64,000 bases of DNA from Clytia hemisphaerica. Taxonomy: Eukaryota > Cnidaria > Hydrozoa > Leptothecata > Clytiidae. Within the stretch, counting starts at the first letter, position 1. The number at the start of each line of letters is the position of its first letter. The stretch spans positions 844,308 to 908,307 of the forward strand of contig CACVBU010001011.1 of assembly GCA_902728285.1 (NCBI GenBank), read 5' to 3'. Under the pieces are notes generated by a model that was not told the DNA's origin, ran no database searches, and was given only the letters and a program-made list of their open reading frames with translations. The position numbers and the translations under genes are program-made. Below are positions 10,361 to 21,019 of the stretch, piece after piece.

Positions 10361-11449
10361 TCAAAAAAATATGTAACTCCACGTCTCAATGATGGATGGA
10401 TGGATGCAAGGCAAATAACAGCAGTAACAAAGTTTCAGCTTTAAGGTAAAACCTTTTTGCAGAAAAAAATTACCTTAAACATTTAAACTGATTTCCATCA
10501 AATTTAAAATATTTATGTAATTTTCCAAATTAGTGCTTTTTCGAGCCTTGAAACAGTTTTTTTTTTATCTAATAGCAATATTTTGCCAAAAATAGCCCTC
10601 AATAGCCAAATTAAACTATTTTTGTATTTATTTTTGTAGGCATCAGCAAAATGAATGCCCGCCAAAGTTGATTGTGTCTGATTTTCTTTTATTGAGATAG
10701 TATATATTATGTATCGGTCATTAAATTCTGTCGTCTCAAAAGCATGTAGATACTTTACCTTTCAAACAAATTCTCAGCACCAAGTTATGCTGAAGTAGAA
10801 AGTTATATACCGTTGGAATTCGAAAGATATATTAGAGGTGAACAATCTATATGACTAAAAGTTTTTGAAATATTGAGAAACTATGAAGAAAAATGAAAGA
10901 ATATGAGTAAAGTTAGGATTGTAAATAGTTTGAGCTTTTTGATCTGTTTTGGTTTAATTTTGTTTTTTGATTTATCTACAAGGTGTAAACATTTTAATAT
11001 TTTTGTAAATAGTCAAAGATATTGGTATGATATTGATATGTCACTTGGCCACACTGGAACAGTTCTCATTTGGCTTGGGTGACATTAAAGCTCTACTCTA
11101 AGAGTCACTTTTTCGCCTTGTCTCTGTAAGGGTAACTTTATTCTCTGCTAGAGCCAGTTTTTCTCTACAGGTTCAATTGTTGACATTCTCCAACCCTAGT
11201 ACTCCCCGGTCGTTTAATATGATCATTTCATCTATGAATAATCAAATACTTTGCGAAATTATCGACTCTAAGTCGTCTTGTTTTAAATATGTCTTTAATG
11301 AGCCAAATGAGATTCACATTCATTTCTCTGAAAAATTCTCAGTCAATAATGTAGAGTTCAAGCATTAAGTAAGTATGAGTAATAGAGTTCCTAACCTTCG
11401 TAGAGTATAACAAACAATGGTAAATGAAAAGAGATCAACATAGTGACTG
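10361..11449. other. No gene recognised
   Basis: AT-rich sequence up to the BEL1 5' LTR. The last five bases (GACTG, 11445-11449) are the left copy of the BEL1 target-site duplication. Confidence 0.45.
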
Positions 11450-11878
11450 TGTTGATGGCAGAAAAGCCATCTTTAATGAACTTTATAATTTAGTTTTAAT
11501 TATGTTTAATTTGTAATCCCGGGTGTATATAAGTTCTTTTGTTTAGTGTCTTTTCATTTCATTGCGTCTCATGAGGCTTCTTTGTTTTGCATTGCGTCAC
11601 ATTCCCTTGCGTCTAGATAATTGCCCCTCATGGGAAATTAGATTGGGTTTATATTTTGTAACTATTTTGTTTGTAAACTAGTTCGACACAGAGAGAGTAA
11701 GAGAGCGTTTTTGTGTGTTGTGCTAGTAGAAGCAAAATTATTTTTACTGTCGTTTTTACAAGAACTTGAGAACTTGACTTTACATTTTTCGTTGTCTATT
11801 TTCTGTTTGGATTTCTAGTTTTCTACTTAAGTTCTTAATATTTCGACCAGTCATTAATAAAACCTTTTCACAGCCACA
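11450..11878 (+). repeat. BEL1 5' LTR
   Basis: Starts TGTTGATGGC and ends CACAGCCACA (TG...CA). It contains TATATAAG near 11526, a plausible TATA box, and an AATAAAA signal near 11854. It differs from the 3' copy by T/C in TAACTATTTTG and T/C in CTACTTAAG. No TGG-type primer-binding site follows; the first bases after the LTR are AAGGTAAAAA. Confidence 0.95.
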
Positions 11879-12460
11879 AAGGTAAAAATAATTGCTGAAT
11901 TTTTTTGAGACTTTTGTTCATTTTTGATTTTGATTTTTGATCTTTTCTAATCTCTCTCGTGTGTGTGTCGAACTCCTCTTGCGAGTGCTTGAGTGAATAA
12001 CGGTAGGGTTTAGAACCCTCGTTGGATTTTTTTTGCGCGCAACTTGTTCAGGTAACAAGAATTTTTTATCTTCAGAGAGCGAGATAATGCCCAGGAGTTG
12101 GGCCGTCCTGTTTTGAATTTTTGAACAGCGAGATTTTTGAACTTTTGAATTTTTTTTGAAAGTATTTTTTTGTTTTACGTTTTGCTGCAAGCTTGAGGCG
12201 ATTTTCAATTTTGCAAGTTTGATTTTGATTTTTTGATGATGCGCTAGTGCAATAGTGCGCGGTTTGGAAAAAAGTTTTTTAACTTAGGAATTTTATGAAA
12301 ATTGTTTGAACCATCCTCACCCAGAGGAAATCTGATCCGTCAGTTCTTTTCGGAGTCGTTTGTTGCTTTGATTTGTGATTCATCTATTGAAAATATTTTG
12401 TCATCTCGTAATATTATATTATAACATCTTACAATTACATATATAATAATAAAGAAAAAT

Positions 12461-12786
12461 ATTGGATGTTAATCACTTCAGTGCTGAAAATCCAATCTAG
12501 ATTTTGACTAGCTGCTTGATAATAACGTGATTTGATAAAATATTGGATGTTAATCACTTCAGTGCTGAAAATCCAATCTAGTTTTTGACTAGCTGCTTGA
12601 TAATAACGTGATTTGATAAAATATTGGATGTTAATCACTTCAGTGCTGAAAATCCAATCTAGATTTTGACTAGCTGCTTGATAATATCGTAAAATTTGAT
12701 AAATATTGGATGTTAATCACTTCAGTGCTGAAAATCCAATCTAGATTTTGACTAGCTGCTTGATAATATCGTAAATTTTATAAAAT
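12461..12786 (+). repeat. BEL1 leader: four 81-bp tandem repeats with hairpin
   Basis: Units start at 12461, 12542, 12623 and 12705. Each opens with an interrupted palindrome: GGATGTTAATCACTTC followed by AGTGCTGAAAATCC, where GGAT pairs ATCC, TT pairs AA and CACT pairs AGTG. The rest of the unit (TAGATTTTGACTAGCTGC...) is nearly identical between copies. The array ends just before the gag start. The same hairpin recurs in the BEL2 leader. Confidence 0.9.
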
Positions 12787-12810
12787 TTGTTTGAAACTCA
12801 TTTTGGAGTT

Positions 12811-14000
12811 ATGTCTGAACCATCGGAAAATGAAGCGGCTCGTCAGTCTGATTGGGATAGAAATGTGACTAAGCGGAAGACCAGAAGATCTGATCAAAAT
12901 TATGATTTTGAGCTTTTTGAGAGACAGAGGTGTAGGCTTGATGCTGAAATTATGAAAAGATGTGATCATGTTAATGAAATGTTGTTGAAGTCTTTGCCAT
13001 CTAGTTCTGTTAATGATGAAATCATGGGTCTAGATAAGGCTTTTGCCGAATTGCTCTTTGTATGTGAAAAGTTGAAACCACTGATTAATGAACCACGTGA
13101 ATTAGATTCGTTTTTGGCTAGTGTAGATACTGACATTTTCTTGACTAAAAGTTCTGCCATACGTTATGCTAAGGAATCTGAAGCTAAATCTATCACGAAA
13201 TCAACAAGGTCGTCGGGGAAGAAATCTTCGTTAGGGGCAACTAGTTGTTCGTCAAAGAGGACTTCTCCAGAAGAAAAAATGCTCGAGAATGCTACTCAAC
13301 TGGCTAGTCTAGAAGTTGAACTTGCCTTTGCTGAGAGGGAGGGTGTTAGTGAAAAAGATCGTTTGCTCCTTGAAAAAGAAGTTGCTAAGAAAAGGGCAAT
13401 TTCTGATATTTTTGAAAATTGGACGTTGGGAAATTCCAACTTTGAGAAAAAGGCTGAGTCTACAAGAAAAAGTATTCCTATTTCTTCTAAGCAAATTTCT
13501 AGGCCAGAGTCTGTATCTAGCCATGGTAGTGTCAATTTTTTGCCAGCTCCACCTTCTAAACCTAGAACACGAAGTGTGAGAAGAGTTTCTAAGTTTCAAA
13601 CGACCGTTGATACTGCTGATATTTCGAATGCTCTTTTTGATCTTGTTAAAATGCAAGGTGCCCCTGCGGTTAAACTTGAGGTTTTCAAGGGTGATCCATT
13701 GGAATATAGATCATTCATAACAACTTTTGAAGAACTAGTTGAAAAGAGGATCTCTGACAGTGAAGGACGTCTAGCTCGCTTAATGAATTTTACTGAGGGA
13801 GAGGCTAATGACTTGATTCAGTGTTGTCTGTATTTAAGTGATGGTTATAATCATGCTAAGTCTCTATTGAAGAAAAAATACGGTGATCCCCACCGAATTA
13901 TGACTTTTTTCAAAAAGGAACTAGATCGTTGGGAAGCTATTAAACCAGGAGACTCCTCTGCCTTTGGTAAATTTTATTCATTTTTACTTAAGTGTGGTTC
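12811..14000 (+). CDS. BEL1 gag (N-terminal part)
   Basis: Start taken at the ATG at 12811 (MSEPSENEAARQSDWD); an in-frame ATG at 12787 is also possible. Residues 150-250 are charged and helical (EKMLENATQLASLEVELAFA). From about residue 290 a DUF1759-type gag block follows (KLEVFKGDPLEYRSFITTFE), the capsid-like region of BEL/Pao and Gypsy elements that assembles the cytoplasmic particle. The frame is lost near 13995 within LLKC and continues one frame over. It was probably one gag-pol polyprotein as in BEL2. Confidence 0.85.
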
Positions 14001-15149
14001 GTCATTGAGAATAAACTTTGGAATAGTTTTGATACAGCTGATAATCTTTGCATAATAACCAGTAAACTTCCACTGCATTGTCGTGATAAATGGAATAGAA
14101 AGGTGATAAACATTCGAACTGAGTCTGATCGTGAGCCCTGTTTTAAGGATGTGCTTTTGTTCGTGGAAAATGAAATGATAGTTGCAAGTGATCCACTTTT
14201 CTCAAGGGAAGCTTTTAAAGATCGGTTTTATGATGATTCTAGAGTTGGTCGTAGTGATTTCAAACCAAAAAGATTACACGATAGAAAGGATGGTACAAAG
14301 GGTTATAAGACGTTTCTTTGTTCGGCTTGTGACGTAGACCATGATATTGAAGTTTGTCCAATCTTTAAAGGGAAAACAATGGAGGAAAAGTTTCGATTTA
14401 TATTGAAGGAAAAGCTTTGTTTCGGATGTCTTGAAAAAGGTCATCTTGCTTCAAGTTGTAAAAATCGAAGAACTTGTCTGGTTTGTAATAAAAAGCATCC
14501 AACTATTACTCATGGAATGAGATTTCGTCATCCTCCACGTCTACCTCCTAAAGACTCGAAGAAAGACAGCTCTGAATCTAAAGAACCTGATGTCAGACCT
14601 TGTCCTAAAAAGCCTGAAGTTTCAAATCCACCTGTTAGTTGTATTTTGAATAAGGATTCTGAAAGAAACATTAGTATGTGTGTTGTTCCAGTTATATTAC
14701 GTCATGAATTGTCTAAATCTGACATTGTTACATTTGCTGTGCTTGACAATTGTTCACAAGCTTCCTTCATTTCTGAAGATATTTTATCAATGTTGTCGAT
14801 ACCAACTGAACGTACTGATTTGACTGTTGACACAATCACTTCCTGTAAGACTGAAGCCTGTCATGTTGTATCTGGACTGAAAGTGAAAGGATTGCATGCT
14901 GGTGATGGAAGTTGGACATCTCTACCAAAACTTTTTAGTAAATCTTACATTCCAGTTGATCAAAGTGAGATTCCTACATCTAAGTCTATTCAAGCTTGGC
15001 CCTATTTGAAATCTATAGAGTCTGAACTTCCAAACACTGCTTCTTTGAAAATAGGAATTTTGGTTGGAGGAAATTGTCCTAAAGCTATTGAGCCTGTGAA
15101 AACAATTGCTAGCCAAGATGATGGTCCCTTTGCTTTAAGACAAAGTTAG
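13992..15149 (+). CDS. BEL1 gag C-terminus and protease (shifted frame)
   Basis: Continues gag with two zinc knuckles: CSACDVDHDIEVC and CFGCLEKGHLASSC, followed by CLVCNKKH. The retroviral-type aspartic protease follows: VLDNCSQASFISEDIL, a D-N-C variant of the usual D-S/T-G, common to BEL/Pao (DUF1758-like). The protease cleaves the polyprotein. The frame ends DGPFAL then stop; the matching BEL2 position reads on through a KLGWCVVGP block, and BEL1 has KLGWCVVGP one frame over from 15136. So a single-base shift splits it. Confidence 0.85.
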   Translation: MWFVIENKLWNSFDTADNLCIITSKLPLHCRDKWNRKVINIRTESDREPCFKDVLLFVENEMIVASDPLFSREAFKDRFYDDSRVGRSDFKPKRLHDRKDGTKGYKTFLCSACDVDHDIEVCPIFKGKTMEEKFRFILKEKLCFGCLEKGHLASSCKNRRTCLVCNKKHPTITHGMRFRHPPRLPPKDSKKDSSESKEPDVRPCPKKPEVSNPPVSCILNKDSERNISMCVVPVILRHELSKSDIVTFAVLDNCSQASFISEDILSMLSIPTERTDLTVDTITSCKTEACHVVSGLKVKGLHAGDGSWTSLPKLFSKSYIPVDQSEIPTSKSIQAWPYLKSIESELPNTASLKIGILVGGNCPKAIEPVKTIASQDDGPFALRQS

Positions 15150-15660
15150 GCTGGTGTGTCGTAGGACCAATTTGTTCTCCTAGATCTAAGTCTGTAGCAT
15201 GTTGTAGAATTTCGGTGAATTCTAATGGTAGATCCAATCATCTGTTGGTTGAAGAGCCAAGAGTTAAGGATTCTGGAATTGAGACTATGCTTAAGAACCT
15301 ATTTTCTATTGAAACTGTGCCTGAAACTCGCATGTCTGATTTTGAGGTATTTTCACAAGATGATCTGCATTTCCTTGAAATAGTTGAGTCTTCAGAGTTC
15401 ATTGATGGTCATTATCATGTTCCACTACCATTTAGAAATAAGAATCAGTCCTTCCCTGACAATTTTCCACAAGCTTTGAAAAGAATGGATTCGTTGAAAA
15501 GAAAATTTCAATCTTCTGCTCAGTTTCACTCTGATTATGTTAGTTTCATGAAGAATATCATCGAGAAAGGTTATGCTCAAGAGGTTACGTCATCATATCC
15601 TGAGGGTCAGAATTGGTACATTCCACATCATGGTGTATACCACCCTACGAAGAAAAAATT
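15150..15660 (+). CDS. BEL1 pol segment before RT (shifted frame)
   Basis: Encodes the linker and start of the BEL/Pao RT: LEIVESSEFIDGHYHVPLPF, then NWYIPHHGVYHPTKKK. The W-Y-I-P-H-H-G-V block matches BEL2 closely. The frame breaks in the A-rich run after PTKKK near 15655, where translation one frame over resumes as IRVVFDCSSSYKG. A homopolymer indel is the likely cause, real or technical. Confidence 0.85.
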
Positions 15661-18636
15661 AGAGTTGTTTTTGATTGTAGTTCGTCATACAAAGGTTTCT
15701 GTATGCACAAAGAGCTTATGCAAGGTCCTGATCTAGCTAACCATTTGATTGGAGTTTTGATGAGATTTCGCCAGGAACATGTTGCTTTCACAGCTGATAT
15801 TGAATCTATGTTTTTCCAAATCAAAATTCCTGAAAGTCAACGTCGGTTTCATCAATTTTTGTGGTGGAGGGATGGTGACTATTCCAAGCCACCTGTCACT
15901 TATGAGATGAATGCTCATTTGCAAGGAAGTACTTCGTCACCAAGTTGTAGTAACTTTGCCTTGAAAAGAACAGCTTCTGCTGGTGAGATTGAATTTGGTT
16001 CTAAGGCTGCTGATACACTTAGAAAAAATTTCTATGTAGATGATTTACTCAAGTCTACTGATTCTGTTGAGTCTGCTAAGTCGCTTATATCTGACGTGTC
16101 AAGATTGTGTGATTCTGGAGGTTTCCATTTGACAAAGTTTTCATCAAATTGTCCAGAAGCATTGGAACCTGTTCCAGTGATTAAAAGAAAAGATGAGAAG
16201 TGTTCCTCAGTTCAACGTGTTTTAGGTGTTTTATGGTCTTTGAAAAATGACATCTTTCAGTTTGAAGCACCTGATAAAGTCTTTGCAAAAACACGTCGTG
16301 GTATGCTTTCTGCTTTGAATTCGTTTTATGACCCATTAGGTCTTATCTCTCCGTTTATCTTGAAAGGTAGATTGATATTTCAAAGTGTTTGTCAACTTCC
16401 AATCGGTTGGGATGACCCTGTACCGAAGGAATATTTTGTTCAATGGGAGAAATGGATTGAATCTTTATCTGATTTGAAATCTTTGAAAATTGATCGTTGT
16501 TTCAAACCTAAAGAATTTCGCGAGGTTGTAGAAATTAGTCTCCATCATTTTTCAGACGCTTGTGATTATGGCTACGGTGGTTGCCATTATCTTAGATTTG
16601 TAAATTCTGATAATTCTGTTCATTGTTGTTTGATCATGGGTAAATCACGTGTTGTACCTGCAAAGAGTAATTATACTACTCCTCGTCTTGAATTAATTGC
16701 TGCTACTCTCTCGTCTCAGATTGCTAAATTCATTTCAAAAGAATTAGATTTCGAAATTGCTTACGAATTGTTTTGGTGTGATAATACTTGTACATTGGGT
16801 TACATTCGAAATTCTAGTAAAAGGTTTAAGAAGTTTGTATCGAATAGAGTGTCGCTTATCACTAAATCATCTGATTCGTCTCAGTGGAAATATGTTGATT
16901 CTGTTGATAATCCAGCAGATCATGCATCTAGAGGCTTGAAAGTTAAAGGAGATGATAAAAAGCTGTCTGAGTGGTTCAATGGTCCAAGTTTCTTATGGAA
17001 AAATCCTTTGAGAACTGAAGATTTTTCGTCTGATAATGTATCTGAAAATGATCCTGAATTAGTCAGTCCAAAAGCAACAAAGGTTTTGCTCGTAAAAAAT
17101 GATTTTGTTGACATAATATGTTACTTTGAGAAACATTTTTCTTGTTTTTTGAGGATGAAAAAAGTTATGTCCTTTATTCTTCTGTTCATTGAAAAGTGTC
17201 GAAAAAAGAATCGTAAACCTTATAGAAAAACAAGATCTACACCTGAATTTAAGTTTGATAGTCTTCTGTCAGTTGACGTTTTATCCAGAGCAACAACATG
17301 GATTTTTAAACTTCTTCAAGAAAAATATTTTTCTTCTTTGTCTGATTCTAAACTTGTTTCGTTGAATGCCTTTTGTGATAGAGTTGGTTTATTTCGTGTA
17401 GGTGGTCGTTTGAAGAGGTCTGTACTTCATGATTCTATCAAATATCCTGTAATCATCCCTCAAGATTCAGAAGTTGCAAAGTCAATTGTTAGATTCTATC
17501 ATGAGAAAGTTTTCCATTCTGGAAGGAATGCAACAATGAACGAGATAAGGGACAATGGTATATGGATTAGTAGTCTGTTCTCTCTTGTCAAGTCTGTAAT
17601 CTGGAAATGTTTTCTATGTCGTAAGCTAAGAGGTAAATTTGGTACTCAGATTATGGCAGATCTACCTATTGAACGAACTCTTGAAGCACCTCCATTCAGT
17701 TTTTGTGGTGTTGATTTGTTTGGTCCCTTCCTTGTAAAGGAACGTCGAGCGATGGTTAAGCGTTGGGGTGTGATGTATACGTGTTTGTCGAGTCGAAGTG
17801 TTCATCTTGAGTCTGTCTTTTCTATGGATACTGATTCATTTATTCTGTGTTTGAGACGTTTTATTTGTAGAAGAGGTTCTATCAGGATGATAAGAAGTGA
17901 TAATGGTACGAATTTTGTTGGTTGTCAAAGTGAGTTGAAAGAATTGTTTCGGAGTCTTGATCATAGTAAAATCAAATCGTTTTTGAGAGATGAGTTCAAT
18001 GCTGATTACATCGTTTGGGAAAGGAATCCCCCATATTCGAGCCATTTTGGTGGTGTTTGGGAGCGTCAAATTCGTAGTGCTCGTAATGTTTTGAATGGTA
18101 TTCTGTTGACACATAGCCAATCGTACAATGATGAGTCTTTCAGGACATTGCTGTGTGAGGTTGAATGTATTTTGAATTCTCGACCTTTGACTGTGGAGAA
18201 TATCTCCGATCCTTTGAGTTTGAAGCCAATAACTCCAATGATGCTGCTGACTGGAAAGTCCAAGATTGTGTTACCACCACCTGGTGCCTTCAGTGATTCA
18301 TCAGCTGGATATTCACGAAGACAATGGAAACGTGTTCAACATGCTGTCAACGAATTTTGGACTCGTTGGCAAAAGGAATTTTTAACAAAACTTCAAGAAC
18401 GAACGAAATGGACAAGCAAGAGACGAAGTTTTCAAATTGGTGATATTGTGCTGCTAAAGACGGACGGCAAGCGAAATCAATGGCCGCTCGGGCGTATAAT
18501 CGTTGCCAATACGGACGAACACGGTGACTGTAGAAAGGTGACAGTTAAAACATTGTACGGTGAATTCGAACGACCTATTTCGAACGTTGTGCTGTTGGAA
18601 GAATGCGATTCCCCACCGAGGAGTTTTCAAGATTAA
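15655..18636 (+). CDS. BEL1 RT - RNase H - integrase
   Basis: RT: GPDLANHLIGVL, then catalytic YVDDLL at about 16033-16050. RNase H: HHFSDACDYGYGGCHYL and CDNTCTLGYI. Integrase: zinc-binding H-x-G-R...CFLCRKLRGK, then the catalytic triad GVDLFGPF (about 17713), RSDNGTNF (about 17893) and GGVWERQ (about 18055). A DUF5641-like C-terminal domain (WKRVQHAVNEFWTRW) ends the protein. All catalytic residues are present. The stop is 21 bp before the 3' LTR, leaving room only for the polypurine tract. Confidence 0.9.
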   Translation, partial: KIRVVFDCSSSYKGFCMHKELMQGPDLANHLIGVLMRFRQEHVAFTADIESMFFQIKIPESQRRFHQFLWWRDGDYSKPPVTYEMNAHLQGSTSSPSCSNFALKRTASAGEIEFGSKAADTLRKNFYVDDLLKSTDSVESAKSLISDVSRLCDSGGFHLTKFSSNCPEALEPVPVIKRKDEKCSSVQRVLGVLWSLKNDIFQFEAPDKVFAKTRRGMLSALNSFYDPLGLISPFILKGRLIFQSVCQLPIGWDDPVPKEYFVQWEKWIESLSDLKSLKIDRCFKPKEFREVVEISLHHFSDACDYGYGGCHYLRFVNSDNSVHCCLIMGKSRVVPAKSNYTTPRLELIAATLSSQIAKFISKELDFEIAYELFWCDNTCTLGYIRNSSKRFKKFVSNRVSLITKSSDSSQWKYVDSVDNPADHASRGLKVKGDDKKLSEWFNGPSFLWKNPLRTEDFSSDNVSENDPELVSPKATKVLLVKNDFVDIICYFEKHFSCFLRMKKVMSFILLFIEKCRKKNRKPYRKTRSTPEFKFDSLLSVDVLSRATTWIFKLLQEKYFSSLSDSKLVSLNAFCDRVGLFRVGGRLKRSVLHDSIKYPVIIPQDSEVAKSIVRFYHEKVFHSGRNATMNEIRDNGIWISSLFSLVKSVIWKCFLCRKLRGKFGTQIMADLPIERTLEAPPFSFCGVDLFGPFLVKERRAMVKRWGVMYTCLSSRSVHLESVFSMDTDSFILCLRRFICRRGSIRMIRSDNGTNFVGCQSELKELFRSLDHSKIKSFLRDEFNADYIVWERNPPYSSHFGGVWERQIRSARNVLNGILLTHSQSYNDESFRTLLCEVECILNSRPLTVENISDPLSLKPITPMMLLTGKSKIVLPPPGAFSDSSAGYSRRQWKRVQHAVNEFWTRWQKEFLTKLQERTKWTSKRRSFQIGDIVLLKTDGKRNQWPLGRIIVANTDEHGDCRKVTVKTLYGEFERPISNVVLLEECDSPPRSFQD

Positions 18637-18640
18637 GAAT

Positions 18641-18657
18641 CTTGAAGGGGAGCCAGA
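18641..18657 (+). promoter_or_regulatory. BEL1 polypurine tract
   Basis: CTTGAAGGGGAGCCAGA directly abuts the 3' LTR. BEL2 has CTTGAGGGGAGCCA at the same place, so the plus-strand priming site is conserved between two elements with unrelated LTRs. Confidence 0.75.
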
Positions 18658-19086
18658 TGTTGATGGCAGAAAAGCCATCTTTAATGAACTTTATAATTTA
18701 GTTTTAATTATGTTTAATTTGTAATCCCGGGTGTATATAAGTTCTTTTGTTTAGTGTCTTTTCATTTCATTGCGTCTCATGAGGCTTCTTTGTTTTGCAT
18801 TGCGTCACATTCCCTTGCGTCTAGATAATTGCCCCTCATGGGAAATTAGATTGGGTTTATATTTTGTAACCATTTTGTTTGTAAACTAGTTCGACACAGA
18901 GAGAGTAAGAGAGCGTTTTTGTGTGTTGTGCTAGTAGAAGCAAAATTATTTTTACTGTCGTTTTTACAAGAACTTGAGAACTTGACTTTACATTTTTCGT
19001 TGTCTATTTTCTGTTTGGATTTCTAGTTTTCTACTCAAGTTCTTAATATTTCGACCAGTCATTAATAAAACCTTTTCACAGCCACA
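18658..19086 (+). repeat. BEL1 3' LTR
   Basis: 429 bp, same length as the 5' copy with two substitutions noted. It is followed by the right TSD GACTG. Confidence 0.95.
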
Positions 19087-19208
19087 GACTGTTTACCAGA
19101 AGTGAGTATCTTATAACAGGATGGCCTCGTTGCTATATACATTCTACATGTCCTCTTTTTGGAAGCTAAATACTATACGTAACGTTTATATATACATTTT
19201 CTCAATCA

Positions 19209-19440
19209 TGGGATTGACCAGTCATCGTTGAAAAGAGAGGGCGTGGTCACTTCGTTGTCGAGTACTACATCGGAGTTTTTCAGTTGATATCTCTTGGCGT
19301 GGACGAAACGTTTAGGTTTGCGAATTTTTTAGGGATGTTCGAGATCTGCTCGTCTTATGGCTTCTGGGGAGGAGAAGTCGTTGTTTAGGATGGCTTCATC
19401 GGGGATAGGTTCGGCAGGTAGTCAATGTTCGGGCAGTACA
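19209..19440 (-). pseudogene. Decayed coding-like segment, unidentified
   Basis: One minus-strand frame reads EPIPDEAILNNDFSSPEAI, then after one in-frame TAA KIRKPKRFVHAKRYQLKNSD and VVLDNEVTTPSLFNDDW. Composition (acidic, basic and polar residues, few aromatics) and GC content are higher than the surroundings, which suggests former coding. I do not recognise the family and there is no start codon. It could be a transposon protein or a host exon. Confidence 0.3.
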
Positions 19441-20604
19441 TGGAAGATCTGTTTGAGGAATCTCCTGTTTCTCTATGTGATGTGACGGCTGCCATCAACG
19501 ACGACGCGATATTAGTGGGTTTTTTTACTGTTTGAGATGTATGGCATGTCCAAAAAGGACAAAAGTTTTAAAAATTTGAGGCCTTTGGCATGGTCATTTA
19601 GACGTCAAAAAAAGCATATTAGATAGGATGTAGATTTCAGAAACGGCTGTTAATAAACTTAATTTTTTGTCTTTCTTTTTGCTTTATAATGGATTTTTGT
19701 ACAAGCTAAATTTTCCCTCTTAACATATATCTCTTATCGATTTTGCCTCGAGATTTCACAATCTTGAGTTATAAATGGTTTGTAGAGTGTTTGTCGGTAT
19801 CTGTAAACGGATCTACATAGTCATTACATTCTACTAACTCTACTTTATTTCAAATAAATTTCAAGCCTTATTTCATCTATGTAGCACCAACAGAACAGAC
19901 TTTCAATTATTTCTCAGGCAAAACCCCATTTTTGAAATTTATCTATGATATGGCTATATAATAGTTTCATTCTAATTCTACTTTAACCCATGGAGGGTTT
20001 TTTAAACAATTTCAGCTTTGTAAGAGCAAAGTCTAGCTTGTGTCTCGGGAAAAACCCAATTTTTGCAGTTTACAAAAATTTTAGTCCGAAATTTTTTAAA
20101 TGTATACGAAACAGCTGCATAATTGTTGCATTCGAATCTTACATTGTAAAAAAAGTTTACTTTTGGTGGGAAGAAAGTTTGGCAGATTTGGTCAATAGCG
20201 CCAATAATTTTTTCCATCATCCGCAAAATTGAAGTTACTCTACTTATTTATTCCCCCAAATGTGTGCTATTTCAGGCTTTAGAATAGGGTTTTCCACTTT
20301 TAATGGCGTTTTTTAGACAAAAATGTCCTTCGTCCCCCAAATTAAATTCCCGCCAAAGTATTTAGAATCCGCAACTTTTGGAAGCCCTCCATTTTTTAAT
20401 GATTTCAGCATGATCTATTTTTACAGAAAAACTCAAACAAAAATGTTGAAATTTAATCTTGCAATTATTTAAATCTGATTAATAAAAAGTTAACTAAAAA
20501 TTTCACCTTTAAAAGGATATTAAAATCCTATCTTCTTTCACCTGCATTCTCCTAATTCTCAAAACTTGAATAGCAGTAGGGGGTAGATCTTCACTTGGAG
20601 GAAG
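19441..20604. other. No gene recognised
   Basis: AT-rich sequence. The overlapping frames at 19990-20232 show no motif. Confidence 0.4.
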
Positions 20605-20850
20605 GTCTTAGTTTTGACGAGGAACATGATATGCTTCTATCAGTAAAGGATGTTCTTGAATTGAAGGCTGTATTTGAATTGAAGACTGTTCCTGAATTGA
20701 AGGCTGTTCTTGAATTAAAGGCTCTTCTTAAATTAAAGATGGCTCTTGGGTGAGGTCATTAGATGCTTCATGGTCCAATCCAGACACAGAGAGAGAATCA
20801 TAAGGAAAATCCTCTTGTAAAAAGTTATCCAAGTAGCCTCCAAGGTGTGA
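20605..20850 (-). pseudogene. Decayed ORF with Q-rich hexapeptide repeats
   Basis: A minus-strand frame reads YLDNFLQEDFPYDSLSVSG, then LDHEASNDLTQEPSLI, then five 18-bp repeats (20648-20739) encoding (P/S)(L/S)IQEQ-like hexapeptides, then LLIEAYHVPRQN. One TAA (CAA to TAA type) interrupts it. The repeat period is a multiple of three, which argues for selection on a protein in the past. The family is unknown. Confidence 0.35.
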
Positions 20851-20978
20851 TATCTTCAATATCATACGGTCCTTTTTTTACACGCTATTTTGATTTGTAT
20901 AGTTAGACCGTCTTTATATGTAGAAGACTTTAGTTTACATTCAATATTCCACGTGTCCGGTTATACTGCTATTTTACA

Positions 20979-20988
20979 TTGGCGACGA
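20979..20988 (+). promoter_or_regulatory. Gypsy primer-binding site candidate
   Basis: TTGGCGACGA follows TTTTACA, a plausible LTR end. T-GGCGACGA is the usual start of the internal region in Mag/CsRn1-like Gypsy elements. The left edge of the LTR is not defined because its partner is outside the window; TGTGATATC near 20846 is one candidate start. Confidence 0.5.
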
Positions 20989-21019
20989 AAGAAAATTTAT
21001 ATTGGTGATTTGAAACGAC

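Larger units (their letters stand above)
11450..19086 (+). mobile_element. BEL/Pao LTR retrotransposon BEL1
   Basis: 7637-bp element bounded by two 429-bp LTRs and a 5-bp TSD GACTG (11445-11449 and 19087-19091). Between them lie a leader with four 81-bp repeats, then gag, protease, RT, RNase H and integrase in BEL/Pao order. The LTRs differ at only two positions I could find, so insertion is recent. Yet the polyprotein frame is shifted three times (near 13995, 15135 and 15655); these are either early decay or sequencing indels. Confidence 0.95.

Noticed and set aside
13296-13656. Minus-strand frames inside BEL1 gag
   Set aside because: Antisense shadows of the gag coding strand.
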